A model generated the notes under the pieces. It worked only from the letters and a program-made list of their open reading frames with translations, was not told where the DNA came from and searched no databases. 30,618 nt of DNA from positions 1-30,618 of the forward strand of contig NZ_DHDZ01000011.1 of assembly GCF_002399615.1 (NCBI RefSeq), given 5' to 3'. The number at the start of each line of letters is the position of its first letter. Positions within the stretch are counted from its first letter, which is position 1. The DNA is from Pedobacter sp. UBA4863 (GTDB lineage Bacteria; Bacteroidota; Bacteroidia; Sphingobacteriales; Sphingobacteriaceae). The position numbers and the translations under genes were made by a program. This document shows, piece after piece, positions 7,881 through 16,163 of this stretch.

Positions 7881-8444
7881 ATGAGCAACCAAAACCAACT
7901 TTCTACAGCACAGCAACAAGAGCTAATTAGCATTTTAAAGAAGCGTTTTGAGAAAAATATGAACCACCACGAAGGTTTAGCGTGGGCAAAAGTACAAGCG
8001 AAACTAGAAACCTCTCCTAAAAAGCTTTGGATTTTAAACGAAATGGAAGTTACCGGTGGCGAACCAGATGTTGTTGGCTATGATAAAGCTACAAACGAAT
8101 TTATCTTTTACGATTGTGCCGCAGAAAGCCCAAAAGGACGAAGAAGTATTTGCTACGATCAAGAAGCGCTAGATTCAAGGAAAGAACATAAACCAAAGCA
8201 TAGTGCCATAGGCATGGCTGCAGAAATGGGAATAGCACTTTTAACCGAAGAACAATACCACGAACTGCAAAAACTAGGCACCTTCGATACAAAAACTTCA
8301 AGTTGGCTGGCCACCCCTCCCCAAGTTAGAAAACTTGGTGGTGCCATCTTTGGCGATTGCCGCTTTGGCCGTGTATTTGTTTACCATAACGGTGCCGAGT
8401 CTTATTACGGCGCTAGAGGTTTTAGAGGCTCTTTAAGGGTTTAA
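7881..8444 (+). CDS. DUF4256 family protein
   Basis: The 187-residue soluble protein resembles the DUF4256 family, whose function is not known to me. Features seen are the conserved block around EVTGGEPDVVGYD (residues about 55-67), AESPKGRRSICYD (about 80-92), and a Gly/Tyr/Arg-rich C-terminus with FGDCRFGRVFVYHNGAESYY and GARGFRG. No signal peptide or membrane segment is present. It is a single gene 200 bases after mgtE with a strong terminator behind it. The family name rests on recalled pattern, not on a search. Confidence 0.7.
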   Translation: MSNQNQLSTAQQQELISILKKRFEKNMNHHEGLAWAKVQAKLETSPKKLWILNEMEVTGGEPDVVGYDKATNEFIFYDCAAESPKGRRSICYDQEALDSRKEHKPKHSAIGMAAEMGIALLTEEQYHELQKLGTFDTKTSSWLATPPQVRKLGGAIFGDCRFGRVFVYHNGAESYYGARGFRGSLRV

Positions 8445-8578
8445 AAAGCATTTGCATTTATAAACCATCACTTTTTAAAAGATTTCTCCTAACGTAGAAA
8501 TGGCGGCAAGACGAGATAAAACTTTGTCAACTTTCTATGCAGTTTACCCAAAAAGTTGATAAAACTAAACCTTATAAA

Positions 8579-8615
8579 AAAAGCCTCTTAGATTATAAAA
8601 ATCTAAGAGGCTTTT
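8579..8615. terminator. Bidirectional terminator between the DUF4256 gene and ychF
   Basis: A perfect 15-bp stem, AAAAGCCTCTTAGAT (8579-8593) with ATCTAAGAGGCTTTT (8601-8615), has a 7-base loop and A/T flanks on both sides, suiting the two convergent genes. A second small hairpin, TCCCC-ttta-GGGGA (8628-8641), lies between it and the ychF stop codon. Confidence 0.85.
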
Positions 8616-8649
8616 GCTCTTTACAAGTCCCCTTTAGGGGATTTAGGGG

Positions 8650-9744
8650 TTAAACATTAAACCTAAAGTGCATAATATCGCCGTCTTCTACCACGTAAGC
8701 CTTACCTTCCACGCCTAATTTACCTGCTTCTTTACAAGCATTTTCAGAACCTAGGGTTACAAAATCGTTGTACTTAATTACTTCGGCACGTATAAAACCT
8801 TTTTCAAAATCTGTGTGGATTACGCCAGCAGCCTGTGGCGCTGTAAACCCTTTGGTAATGGTCCAAGCCCTTACCTCTTGTACACCAGCCGTAAAATAAG
8901 TATATAAATCTAACAAGCGATAAGCTGCTCTGATCAATTTCGCCACACCAGACTCATCTAAACCTAAATCTTGCAAGAATATTTGACGCTCTTCGTAATC
9001 CTCTAACTCTGCAATTTCAGATTCAATTTTTGCCGAAATAATTAACACCTCTGCATTCTCGCTAGCTACTGCAGCCTTAACCTGCTCTACATAAGCATTT
9101 CCGGTTATTACCGAAGCCTCATCTACATTGCAAACGTACATTACAGGCTTTTGGGTTAATAAACCTAAGCCGCCGATGAATTCAAAATCATCTTCCGTTA
9201 AATTTGCAGAACGAACAGAATTACCCGTTTCTAAATGATTTTTTACCACAGAAAGAATATCAAACTCTTTTTTGGCATCTTTATCATTCTTCGCTTGTTT
9301 TTCTATCTTTTGGATGCGCTTACTTACCGTATCCAAATCTTTCAGTTGCAATTCGGTATCAATAATTTCTTTATCACGAATTGGATCTACAGAACCATCA
9401 ACATGGATAATGTTGCCATCGTCGAAACAACGCAAAACGTGAATAATGGCATTGGTAGCTCTAATATTGCCTAAAAATTGATTGCCTAAGCCCTCACCTT
9501 TCGATGCTCCCTTTACCAAGCCTGCAATATCTACAATTTCTATGGTATTAGGCACTACACGCTGTGGTTTCACCAACTCCGATAGTTTGTTTAAGCGCTC
9601 GTCTGGAACAGTAATTACGCCCACATTGGGTTCTATTGTACAAAAAGGAAAGTTAGCCGACTGCGCTTTTGCGTTTGATAAACAGTTAAATAAAGTCGAT
9701 TTCCCAACATTTGGTAAACCTACTATACCACATTGTAATGCCAT
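8650..9744 (-). CDS. ychF: Redox-regulated ATPase YchF
   Basis: YchF is a universally conserved Obg-like P-loop protein that hydrolyses ATP rather than GTP, binds ribosomes and is linked to oxidative-stress control. The 364-residue length matches the family. Motifs are G1 GLPNVGKST (9-17), G3 DIAG (72-75) and the altered G4 NVDE (206-209) in place of NKxD, which explains the ATP preference. A coiled coil lies at about 128-170 and the C-terminal TGS domain at about 280-363. It is transcribed alone from a box at 9818-9825 and faces the DUF4256 gene. Confidence 0.96.
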   Translation of the reverse strand: MALQCGIVGLPNVGKSTLFNCLSNAKAQSANFPFCTIEPNVGVITVPDERLNKLSELVKPQRVVPNTIEIVDIAGLVKGASKGEGLGNQFLGNIRATNAIIHVLRCFDDGNIIHVDGSVDPIRDKEIIDTELQLKDLDTVSKRIQKIEKQAKNDKDAKKEFDILSVVKNHLETGNSVRSANLTEDDFEFIGGLGLLTQKPVMYVCNVDEASVITGNAYVEQVKAAVASENAEVLIISAKIESEIAELEDYEERQIFLQDLGLDESGVAKLIRAAYRLLDLYTYFTAGVQEVRAWTITKGFTAPQAAGVIHTDFEKGFIRAEVIKYNDFVTLGSENACKEAGKLGVEGKAYVVEDGDIMHFRFNV

Positions 9745-9817
9745 TTTAATTCTTTGATTTTAAATTTATGATTGTAGTGGATCGAACAAAAGCTTATCCA
9801 TCAAGTTTTTCAAGGCG

Positions 9818-9825
9818 CAAAGATA
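9818..9825 (-). promoter_or_regulatory. TATCTTTG -7 box upstream of ychF
   Basis: On the minus strand the sequence reads TATCTTTG, a full match to TAnnTTTG and identical to the box at 3050. It would give a leader of about 65 bases. No TTG lies at the ideal upstream spacing. Confidence 0.45.
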
Positions 9826-9971
9826 ACAAATAGATTTACGATTTTAGTGCCTGCTATATCAGTTAGTGCCAAAATGGCTATGTTTTATTCCCAATGTATC
9901 AAATAAAGGCACGGTATTCTTATTTGTAGTAATGTAACAATTTATTTAGCTTAGTAGAATCAAATAAAATT

Positions 9972-10451
9972 ATGGAAAATAACTTCGAACAAACTACAAC
10001 AACTGGAGAGCAAGAAAATGCGCCTCAATTAATCGTAACGGAAGATATGCGCAGCTATCTCTATGACATGGCTGGCTGGGCTAAATTTCTTGGCATACTG
10101 GGCTTTGTCTTTTCGGGCTTAATGGCAATTATGGCCCTTGGCATGGGTGCCATGTTTACTACTATTTCGCAAATGTCAGGTATGGAAATGTACAGTGGCC
10201 TAGGTGGAGGCGTATTTACCTTTGTATTTTTTCTTTATGCCTTACTATTTCTTTACCCTAGCTTAATGCTTTTTAGTTATGCGGTTAAAGCTAAACAGGG
10301 GGTATTATATGCCGACCAGCTTAGTTTAGAAACAGGTATTCGCAAGCTAAAATCGTTTTTTAAGTTTTACGGCATACTAGCAATTGTATTTATTATTTTA
10401 TATGCTCTTATCTTTCTATTTGCAATAATAGGTGGCATAGCAGGCCGTTAA
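9972..10451 (+). CDS. Small integral membrane protein, DUF5362-like
   Basis: A 159-residue protein with a polar N-terminus (about 1-33, rich in Thr, Glu and Gln) and three hydrophobic stretches of membrane-spanning length (about 36-62, 78-104 and 130-157). The second region is Gly- and Met-rich. It resembles the DUF5362 membrane proteins of Bacteroidota, a label I hold with moderate confidence; no catalytic motif is seen and no function is known. Its stop codon overlaps that of the convergent beta-lactamase-like gene by four bases (TTAA), and no terminator lies between them. Confidence 0.7.
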   Translation: MENNFEQTTTTGEQENAPQLIVTEDMRSYLYDMAGWAKFLGILGFVFSGLMAIMALGMGAMFTTISQMSGMEMYSGLGGGVFTFVFFLYALLFLYPSLMLFSYAVKAKQGVLYADQLSLETGIRKLKSFFKFYGILAIVFIILYALIFLFAIIGGIAGR

Positions 10452-11362
10452 TGATATTTCTCCATGCCTTTAGCCGGCTGCCACTTACTGTTGGGCTCAA
10501 AATAGTTCCATAGCATTTTACTGAGGTTTCTAATGAGTGTTGCCCCCTCGTTATCGTATTTCCAAGAAGTATCTTTTTGGTTTTTGGTAATGATACAGGC
10601 TACATAATCTCCGTGTGGTGCATTTACTAAAAACACTTCAGATCTGGAGGCATCTACTGCACCAGATTTAGAAGCCACCTGTACATAGGGAGGTATTTCG
10701 GCTAAGGCATCATTATCAAAATAAATACGGATTAAATTCCGGTATATCCTTTCAGAAGCCGCTTCGCTAATCATTTTGCCCTTTCTAATTAAAGTGAGCA
10801 AGGTGGCCATTTCGCGAGGTGTGGTTTGCCCCCAGCCATACCTTTTCCAATCTTCTCGCCTCCCTGCAGTCCTAGAATTCACCTTAGTGTGTTGCAGGCC
10901 ATATTTTTCTAGTAATAAGTTAATGGCAGTTCCGGTTCCGGCTAAACTTTGGCTCCATAAACTTGCGGTATTGTCGCTTGTGGTAATCATCAACATCAGC
11001 ACTTTGGCTAACCATATCTTTTCTCCATCCTTAAACGATCCCAAAATATCTTCGCCGGCATATAGCAAGCTGTCTTTATAGGTTAATTGGGTTTTATAAG
11101 CCAGCTCTCCTTTTTCTATCTTATCAAAAATCCCGCAAGTAATGGGTACTTTAATCATACTTGCCGTTGGAAATATAGTGTCGGCATTAAGCACTGCTAT
11201 TTTACCTGTTTTTAAAGACTTTACATAAATACCTACCTCGCCTTTAAAGTCTTTGGCCAATTCGGCAATCATTTTATTAAGTTTTGCATCTACTCGCTCG
11301 GCCTGAGAAAAAGCATTTAAGGAGAAAAGGCTGGCGATAAAAAATAAGGAGAATTTTTTCAT
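10448..11362 (-). CDS. Exported class A beta-lactamase-like serine hydrolase
   Basis: The 304-residue product starts with a signal peptide (MKKFSLFFIASLFSLNAFSQ). It then has the serine beta-lactamase/penicillin-binding fold motifs: SxxK as Ser68-Met-Ile-Lys71, SDN at 129-131 and the KTG-type box as KSG at 232-234. The region that should hold the class A omega loop (ExxLN with Glu166) is short and lacks ExxLN; only Glu170 in GRRED is near. So beta-lactam hydrolysis is uncertain and a role in peptidoglycan or another ester/amide substrate is possible. The longer reading from 11404 adds 14 residues without a signal and is rejected. It converges with the membrane protein gene, sharing a TTAA at the stops. 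Confidence 0.8.
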   Translation of the reverse strand: MKKFSLFFIASLFSLNAFSQAERVDAKLNKMIAELAKDFKGEVGIYVKSLKTGKIAVLNADTIFPTASMIKVPITCGIFDKIEKGELAYKTQLTYKDSLLYAGEDILGSFKDGEKIWLAKVLMLMITTSDNTASLWSQSLAGTGTAINLLLEKYGLQHTKVNSRTAGRREDWKRYGWGQTTPREMATLLTLIRKGKMISEAASERIYRNLIRIYFDNDALAEIPPYVQVASKSGAVDASRSEVFLVNAPHGDYVACIITKNQKDTSWKYDNEGATLIRNLSKMLWNYFEPNSKWQPAKGMEKYH

Positions 11363-11441
11363 AATTTTTAGGGAGTTTATCTTGCCATATACACACAGAT
11401 GCAATTATTTATACATAGAAATAGATTAATCAAAAATATTG

Positions 11442-11482
11442 AGCGCCCTAAATCTGTGTATCCCGTAATCGGGACAAGCGCT
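11442..11482. repeat. Nested palindrome AGCGC...TCCCG-taat-CGGGA...GCGCT
   Basis: Inner arms TCCCG (11461-11465) and CGGGA (11470-11474) lie inside outer arms AGCGC (11442-11446) and GCGCT (11478-11482), in the 198-base spacer between the beta-lactamase-like gene and the DUF3276 gene. The inner part is related to the palindrome at 7738. No T run follows. It could be a recurring spacer element or a leader structure for the hydrolase gene. Confidence 0.35.
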
Positions 11483-11512
11483 GTGGCTACTATGTTTGGC
11501 ACTTTATTTAAA

Positions 11513-11541
11513 CAAAAATCCCTCCCTAATTGGGAAGGATT
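11513..11541 (-). terminator. Terminator of the DUF3276 gene
   Basis: Read on the minus strand, AATCC-t-TCCC pairs with GGGA-g-GGATT around a 5-base loop (plus positions 11517-11526 with 11532-11541), followed by a T run. It starts about 20 bases after the stop codon of the minus-strand gene. Confidence 0.7.
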
Positions 11542-11560
11542 ATATACCTGGTTTTAATTC

Positions 11561-11884
11561 TTAGAATGAAAAATCATCATCTGATTTTGCAACATAATCT
11601 GTGTTCTCAGAATATTCGTAACGTTTTTCTACTACATCTTGGCGAGATTTAATATAGTCAACTGTTTCCGTTAGCCCCTCTGTAAATTTCTCAAAATCTT
11701 CTTTGTACAAGAAAATTTTATGTTTTACAAAAACACCGTCTTCTAATCTTTTCTTACTTTCGGTTAACGTAAGGTAGTAATCACCTGAACGTGTTGCTTT
11801 TACATCAAAAAAATAAGTGCGCTTACCTGCTCTTACTTTCTTAGAAAAAACCTCTTCTCTCTCTTTGTTGTCGAAATCTCCCAT
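11561..11884 (-). CDS. DUF3276 family PUR-alpha-like nucleic-acid-binding protein
   Basis: A 107-residue acidic protein of the DUF3276 family, the bacterial PUR-alpha-like single-domain proteins that bind single-stranded DNA or RNA. The core KVRAGKRTYFFDVKATRSGD (about 16-35), then YYLTLTESKKR and the HKIFLYKEDFEKF segment, follow the beta-strand/helix pattern of a PUR repeat; the tail is acidic (KSDDDFSF). It lies 104 bases downstream of the ABC exporter on the same strand with no terminator between, so cotranscription is possible. A weak own promoter, TATATTTA on the minus strand (11920-11927), is also present. A terminator follows. Confidence 0.85.
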   Translation of the reverse strand: MGDFDNKEREEVFSKKVRAGKRTYFFDVKATRSGDYYLTLTESKKRLEDGVFVKHKIFLYKEDFEKFTEGLTETVDYIKSRQDVVEKRYEYSENTDYVAKSDDDFSF

Positions 11885-11988
11885 TTTTTTTATTGTGTGT
11901 AGTGTGGTTTTGGTTGGGGTAAATATAATGCAATAATTTCCAAATTTCCAAATAGAAACGGTAGTAGTTACAGTTTTTTTTTAATATT

Positions 11989-13770
11989 TTATAGATTTTC
12001 TTCTTCTAGCAACTGATTTTGATACAACTCTGTGTAGGCTCCGCCTTGCTTCAGTAGTTCATCATGTGTACCCTCTTCTACAATACGGCCTTCATCTAGC
12101 ACCAAAATTTTGTCGGCATTTTTTATGGTAGAAATACGATGTGCAATTAGCACACTGGTATTTCCTTTCATTAAACGGCCTAAATTTCTAAGAATTTCCT
12201 CTTCTGTTTTGGTATCTACTGCCGACAGGCAATCGTCGAAAATAAGTATTTTAGGAGCTTTTATTAAAGCTCTTGCTATGGCTACCCGCTGTTTTTGTCC
12301 GCCCGAAAGCGTAATGCCCCTTTCGCCCAACATGGTTTCAAATTGTTGCTGAAAACCTATAATGTTATCGTAAACTGCGGCATCTTTAGCGGCTTGCTCT
12401 ACTTGTGGGTTACGTACGGTATCTAAACCAAAGGCAATGTTATTTTTTATAGTATCAGAAAACAAGAAAACCTCTTGTGGCACAAAACCAATTTGGGAAC
12501 GATATTGTTGCAAATTAAGCTTTTTAAGAGGCTTACCATCTACTTCAATTTCGCCTTGGGTGGTATCGTACATGCGCATTATTAAGTTGGCCAAGGTAGA
12601 TTTACCCGAACCTGTTTTACCTATAATCGCTAAAAAATGTCCTTGTTTCACTTCGAAACTTATGTTCTTCAAAGCTTCGATGCCCGTATCGGGGTATGTA
12701 AAACTCACATTTTTAAAAATCAGGTTTCCGTTTAATGAAATCTCCTCTTTACCTGTTTTAATATCGGGTTGTAACTCTAAAAACTCATTGATCCGTTTTT
12801 GAGAAGCTGCGGCACGCTGTATAAGCGTAGTTACCCAGCCCAACATGGTAACAGGAAAAGTAAGTTGGTTAACATAAACAATAAATTCGGCAATGTTGCC
12901 TGGCGTAATGGCACCGTCTATTACTTGTTTACCACCAATATAAATCGTTAAAATGGTGCTTATGCCTACTAGAAGCAGCATAGTTGGGTAAAAAAAAGCC
13001 TGCACCTTAACTAGGCTCATGGAGTTTCTTTTATAAGCATTGCTTTCTTGCGCAAAAACTTCTTGTGCATAAGCTTCCCTTACATAAGATTTCATTACCC
13101 TCACCCCAGAAAAGCGCTCTTGCACAAAACTCGACAATCGTGAAAGTTGCTCTTGTATCTTTTCACTTTTATGATTGATAATAGTATTCACATAGTAAAT
13201 AGCGATCACCAAAATAGGCAGGGGCAGCAGGGCATAAATGGCCAAGGTAGTATTTACCGAAAACATAAAGTAAATGACCAAACAAAAAAGTACCGTGGTA
13301 TTAATGGCATACATAATAGCTGGGCCTACATACATGCGTACTCTATTTACATCTTCGGTAGCTCGGTTCATTAAATCGCCGGTGTTGTTACGACGGTAAA
13401 ACCCCAAGGTAAGTTTTTGGTAATGCGCATAGATTTCATTCTTCATGTCGAACTCTATATGCCTAGACATCAAAATAATGGTTTGGCGCATAAAGAAAAG
13501 AAACAACCCTCTGAACAAGTATAAAAGAAGAATTAATGCACCAAAAAACAATAAGCTATACCCAAAAATATCGTAAACAATTGCCTGTCTATCAAAACCA
13601 TTGTACAACCTATAAATAGTAATATTATCGGTAATGAGGTTAAAAGCATGTCCCATTACCTGGGCAGGCACCACCCCAAAGATGTTAGAAATTACCACAA
13701 AAAAAACACCTGGCAAAACCCTCCATTTGTACTTTATAAAATATTTATTGAGGAAAAATAAGTGTCTCAT
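11989..13770 (-). CDS. ABC exporter half-transporter (permease-ATPase fusion) with degenerate catalytic site
   Basis: The 593-residue protein is a type IV (MsbA/MdlB-like) exporter half: about six membrane helices (residues about 15-325) fused to an ATPase domain (about 345-590). Motifs are Walker A GKTGSGKST (384-392), Q-loop Gln432, signature LSGGQ (488-492), Walker B ILIFD (508-512) and H-loop His544. The residue after the Walker B Asp, normally the catalytic Glu, is Asp513 (FDDCLSAVD). In heterodimeric exporters such as MdlAB or TM287/288, this change marks the subunit with the impaired ATP site, but no partner half is encoded in this window. Substrate unknown. The start ATG lies 7 bases after a promoter box. 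Confidence 0.92.
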   Translation of the reverse strand: MRHLFFLNKYFIKYKWRVLPGVFFVVISNIFGVVPAQVMGHAFNLITDNITIYRLYNGFDRQAIVYDIFGYSLLFFGALILLLYLFRGLFLFFMRQTIILMSRHIEFDMKNEIYAHYQKLTLGFYRRNNTGDLMNRATEDVNRVRMYVGPAIMYAINTTVLFCLVIYFMFSVNTTLAIYALLPLPILVIAIYYVNTIINHKSEKIQEQLSRLSSFVQERFSGVRVMKSYVREAYAQEVFAQESNAYKRNSMSLVKVQAFFYPTMLLLVGISTILTIYIGGKQVIDGAITPGNIAEFIVYVNQLTFPVTMLGWVTTLIQRAAASQKRINEFLELQPDIKTGKEEISLNGNLIFKNVSFTYPDTGIEALKNISFEVKQGHFLAIIGKTGSGKSTLANLIMRMYDTTQGEIEVDGKPLKKLNLQQYRSQIGFVPQEVFLFSDTIKNNIAFGLDTVRNPQVEQAAKDAAVYDNIIGFQQQFETMLGERGITLSGGQKQRVAIARALIKAPKILIFDDCLSAVDTKTEEEILRNLGRLMKGNTSVLIAHRISTIKNADKILVLDEGRIVEEGTHDELLKQGGAYTELYQNQLLEEENL

Positions 13771-13777
13771 TGTAGGG

Positions 13778-13785
13778 CAAAGTTA
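13778..13785 (-). promoter_or_regulatory. TAACTTTG -7 box of the ABC exporter gene
   Basis: On the minus strand TAACTTTG matches TAnnTTTG and ends exactly 7 bases before the ATG, the same geometry as at 3050. The transcript would have little or no leader. At the ideal -33 position the minus strand has ATG rather than TTG. Confidence 0.5.
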
Positions 13786-13969
13786 AGCTTTTGGTTCATT
13801 AGTTCATTGAAAATTGGTTAGTTGCCCAGTTATTTTGTTAATAATGGATGACCGATAGGCAATGATTTATTGTTATGCCATTTATCTATCAACAATTGAC
13901 AATCAACTATCTGCCAAAGGGAGATACACTTTATTTAAAATACGCTTAGATTTAATGATTTTTTTGTCT

Positions 13970-13977
13970 TAGTTTTG
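13970..13977 (+). promoter_or_regulatory. TAGTTTTG -7 box of the amino-acid dehydrogenase gene
   Basis: A full TAnnTTTG match 25 bases before the ATG at 14003. Together with the box at 13778 it makes the 232-base spacer a divergent promoter region. The middle of the spacer (13794-13809) has the tandem word GTTCATTA-GTTCATTG and no ORF. Confidence 0.5.
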
Positions 13978-14002
13978 CAACTTACGTTTCAACGTTATTT
14001 CT

Positions 14003-15091
14003 ATGGCGCAAATCAGTTCTTCTAATTATGCTATTTTAGCGCAATTAAGCCAATCTGGCCACAAGAAAGTGGTATTTTGTAACGACCCTTCTACCGGATT
14101 AAAAGCTATTATTGCCATACACGATACTACTTTAGGCCCAGCTTTGGGTGGTGTTAGAATGTGGAACTACAACTCGGAAGCCGAAGCCTTAGAAGATGTT
14201 TTACGCTTATCTAAAGGCATGACCTATAAAGCAGCCATTGCAGGTCTAAATGTAGGTGGCGGCACTGCGGTAATTATTGGCGATTCTAGAAAACAAAAAA
14301 GCGAAGCTTTAATGCGCAGTTTCGGTCGTTTTGTTAAAAACCTAAACGGAGAATTTATTGCGGGCGAAGATGTAGGCACTACGGTACGCGACATGGAGTA
14401 CATCCGTATGGAAACACAGCACGTTACTGGCGTTCCCGAATCGTTAGGTGGTGCGGGCAATCCGGCCCCTTATACTGCAAAAGGTGTTTACTTAGGCATT
14501 AAGGCATGCGTTAAAGAGGTTTATGGCACGGATGAATTGGCAGGCCGATCTGTAGTGGTACAAGGTGCGGGCAACGTTGGCGAACATTTGGTAGAATTGC
14601 TAAGAAACGACAACGTAGAAGTTTACGTAACCGATATTAACGAAGACCATATGCGGGTAATTGCTCGTAAATACAAAGCAAAAGCCATAGAGGCCGATAA
14701 GATTTTTAATGTTGGAGCCGATATTTATGCCCCTTGTGCTTTAGGCGCTACCATTAACGATAAAACTTTAAAAACCATGAAGTTTGCCATTATTGCAGGT
14801 TCGGCCAATAACCAACTGGCCGACGAGCAAGTGTATGGACAGCTTTTACACGACAAAGGAATACTTTATGCGCCAGATTATTTAATCAACGCTGGTGGAA
14901 TTATCAGTTGCTACTCGGAATTAACCGGCTTCGGAAAAAAACGCACCATACAACTTACCGAGCATATTTACGAAGCTACCAGAGAAGTCATCAAATTATC
15001 AAAATCTGAAAATATACCCACTAATTTAGCCGCTGCCCGTATCGCCGAAAAACGTATCGACGATATAAAGAAAATAAAATCATCCTATTAA
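14003..15091 (+). CDS. Glu/Leu/Phe/Val dehydrogenase (leucine dehydrogenase-like)
   Basis: An NAD-dependent amino-acid dehydrogenase that deaminates a branched-chain or related amino acid to the 2-oxo acid and ammonia. The 362-residue length equals that of leucine dehydrogenases. The catalytic region GMTYKAAIAGLNVGGG (72-87, Lys76) and the phosphate/amino-acid pocket LGPALGGVRMW (44-54) are in the N-domain, and the Rossmann motif QGAGNVG (187-193) opens the NAD domain. Leucine rather than glutamate preference is suggested by length and the GLNVGGG context, not proven. It has its own promoter and lies 51 bases before nusB, so read-through into nusB is likely. Confidence 0.92.
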   Translation: MAQISSSNYAILAQLSQSGHKKVVFCNDPSTGLKAIIAIHDTTLGPALGGVRMWNYNSEAEALEDVLRLSKGMTYKAAIAGLNVGGGTAVIIGDSRKQKSEALMRSFGRFVKNLNGEFIAGEDVGTTVRDMEYIRMETQHVTGVPESLGGAGNPAPYTAKGVYLGIKACVKEVYGTDELAGRSVVVQGAGNVGEHLVELLRNDNVEVYVTDINEDHMRVIARKYKAKAIEADKIFNVGADIYAPCALGATINDKTLKTMKFAIIAGSANNQLADEQVYGQLLHDKGILYAPDYLINAGGIISCYSELTGFGKKRTIQLTEHIYEATREVIKLSKSENIPTNLAAARIAEKRIDDIKKIKSSY

Positions 15092-15142
15092 TTTAATAAA
15101 TAACACACAAAAGGTAATTATACCACAATCGTTCTTACATTC

Positions 15143-16096
15143 ATGTTAAACAGAAGGCACTTAAGAATTAAAGCCATGCAAAATATCTTTGCTTGGCACA
15201 CCACCGAAAAAAAAGACACGGTAAGCAGTCAGAAAACTTTAATGAAAAGTATTGATGAAGTAAATCAGATGTACGTTTCTATGCTAGCACTTATAGTTGA
15301 TGTTACCGAATATACTGCAAATGATGCCATAGAAAGGGCCAACAAACATTTGCCTACTGCCGAAGATCTAAATCCAAATCAAAAATTATTGCACAACAAG
15401 TTTGTGAATGTTTTAAAGCACAACCCAGCATATGTTGCCGCAGTAAACAAATATCAAATTAACTGGTTTGCAGACCCAGAATTGGTTAAAGCAATATTTA
15501 ATAAGTTAAAAGAAACCAAAGAATACGAGGCGTATTTAGCCGAAGATGCGGAAGAAACCCTAGAAAGCTCCAAGGAAATCATCAAGTTTATCTTTCGTAA
15601 AATGCTCTTGAAAAACGTAAACGTAGTTCAAGCGTTTGAAGATAAATTTATTAATTGGCCGGTAGATCGCGAAGTAATGCAGGGCATGATTGCCAAAACC
15701 TTAAAAAACTTCGAATCGGAAAACCCTTTAGAGAACAAGCTTACGCCTATTAGTGCCGACTGGAAAGAAGACAGCACTTTTGTGCAAGACCTTTTCGCTT
15801 ATACCCTTAAAAACGACGATAAATATCAGGCCTTAATTGCAGATAGAACTAAGAACTGGGAGTCGGAACGTATTGCCTTAATGGATACTATTTTAATGAA
15901 AATGGCCATTTGCGAATTGATGAACTTCCCTTCTATCCCGGTTAAGGTTACCATTAACGAATACCTAGAATTATCAAAAGATTACAGTACACCGAAAAGT
16001 AATACTTTTATAAATGGTATCTTAGACAAAATTTTAAACGATTTAAAGAAAAACAACAGTATTAAAAAGTTAGGTAGAGGATTAATTGATGAATAA
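15143..16096 (+). CDS. nusB: Transcription antitermination factor NusB, extended form
   Basis: NusB binds boxA RNA with NusE (ribosomal protein S10) to prevent early termination in rRNA operons. The first helix MLNRRHLRIKAMQNIFAW corresponds to the Arg-rich first helix of NusB. The C-terminal part (about 245-305, with MAICELMNFPSIPVKVTINE and a SNTFINGILDKI-type end) is clear NusB. At 317 residues it is more than twice the E. coli protein (139); about 150-170 residues are inserted between helix 1 and the C-terminal subdomain. This longer form is typical of Bacteroidota. It heads a row with the DUF1573 lipoprotein and yajC on the same strand. Confidence 0.9.
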   Translation: MLNRRHLRIKAMQNIFAWHTTEKKDTVSSQKTLMKSIDEVNQMYVSMLALIVDVTEYTANDAIERANKHLPTAEDLNPNQKLLHNKFVNVLKHNPAYVAAVNKYQINWFADPELVKAIFNKLKETKEYEAYLAEDAEETLESSKEIIKFIFRKMLLKNVNVVQAFEDKFINWPVDREVMQGMIAKTLKNFESENPLENKLTPISADWKEDSTFVQDLFAYTLKNDDKYQALIADRTKNWESERIALMDTILMKMAICELMNFPSIPVKVTINEYLELSKDYSTPKSNTFINGILDKILNDLKKNNSIKKLGRGLIDE

Positions 16097-16163
16097 TCAT
16101 AAGGTTGAATGAATGATATGCAACTTTATAACGTTTCAACATTACAACAACAAAATAATACAG

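Noticed and set aside
9235..9757. Plus-strand ORFs of 79 and 91 codons inside ychF
   Set aside because: Antisense to a highly conserved gene; no domain content.
11363..11404. Longer start of the beta-lactamase-like gene at 11404
   Set aside because: The extra 14 residues would mask a normal signal peptide that begins at 11362.
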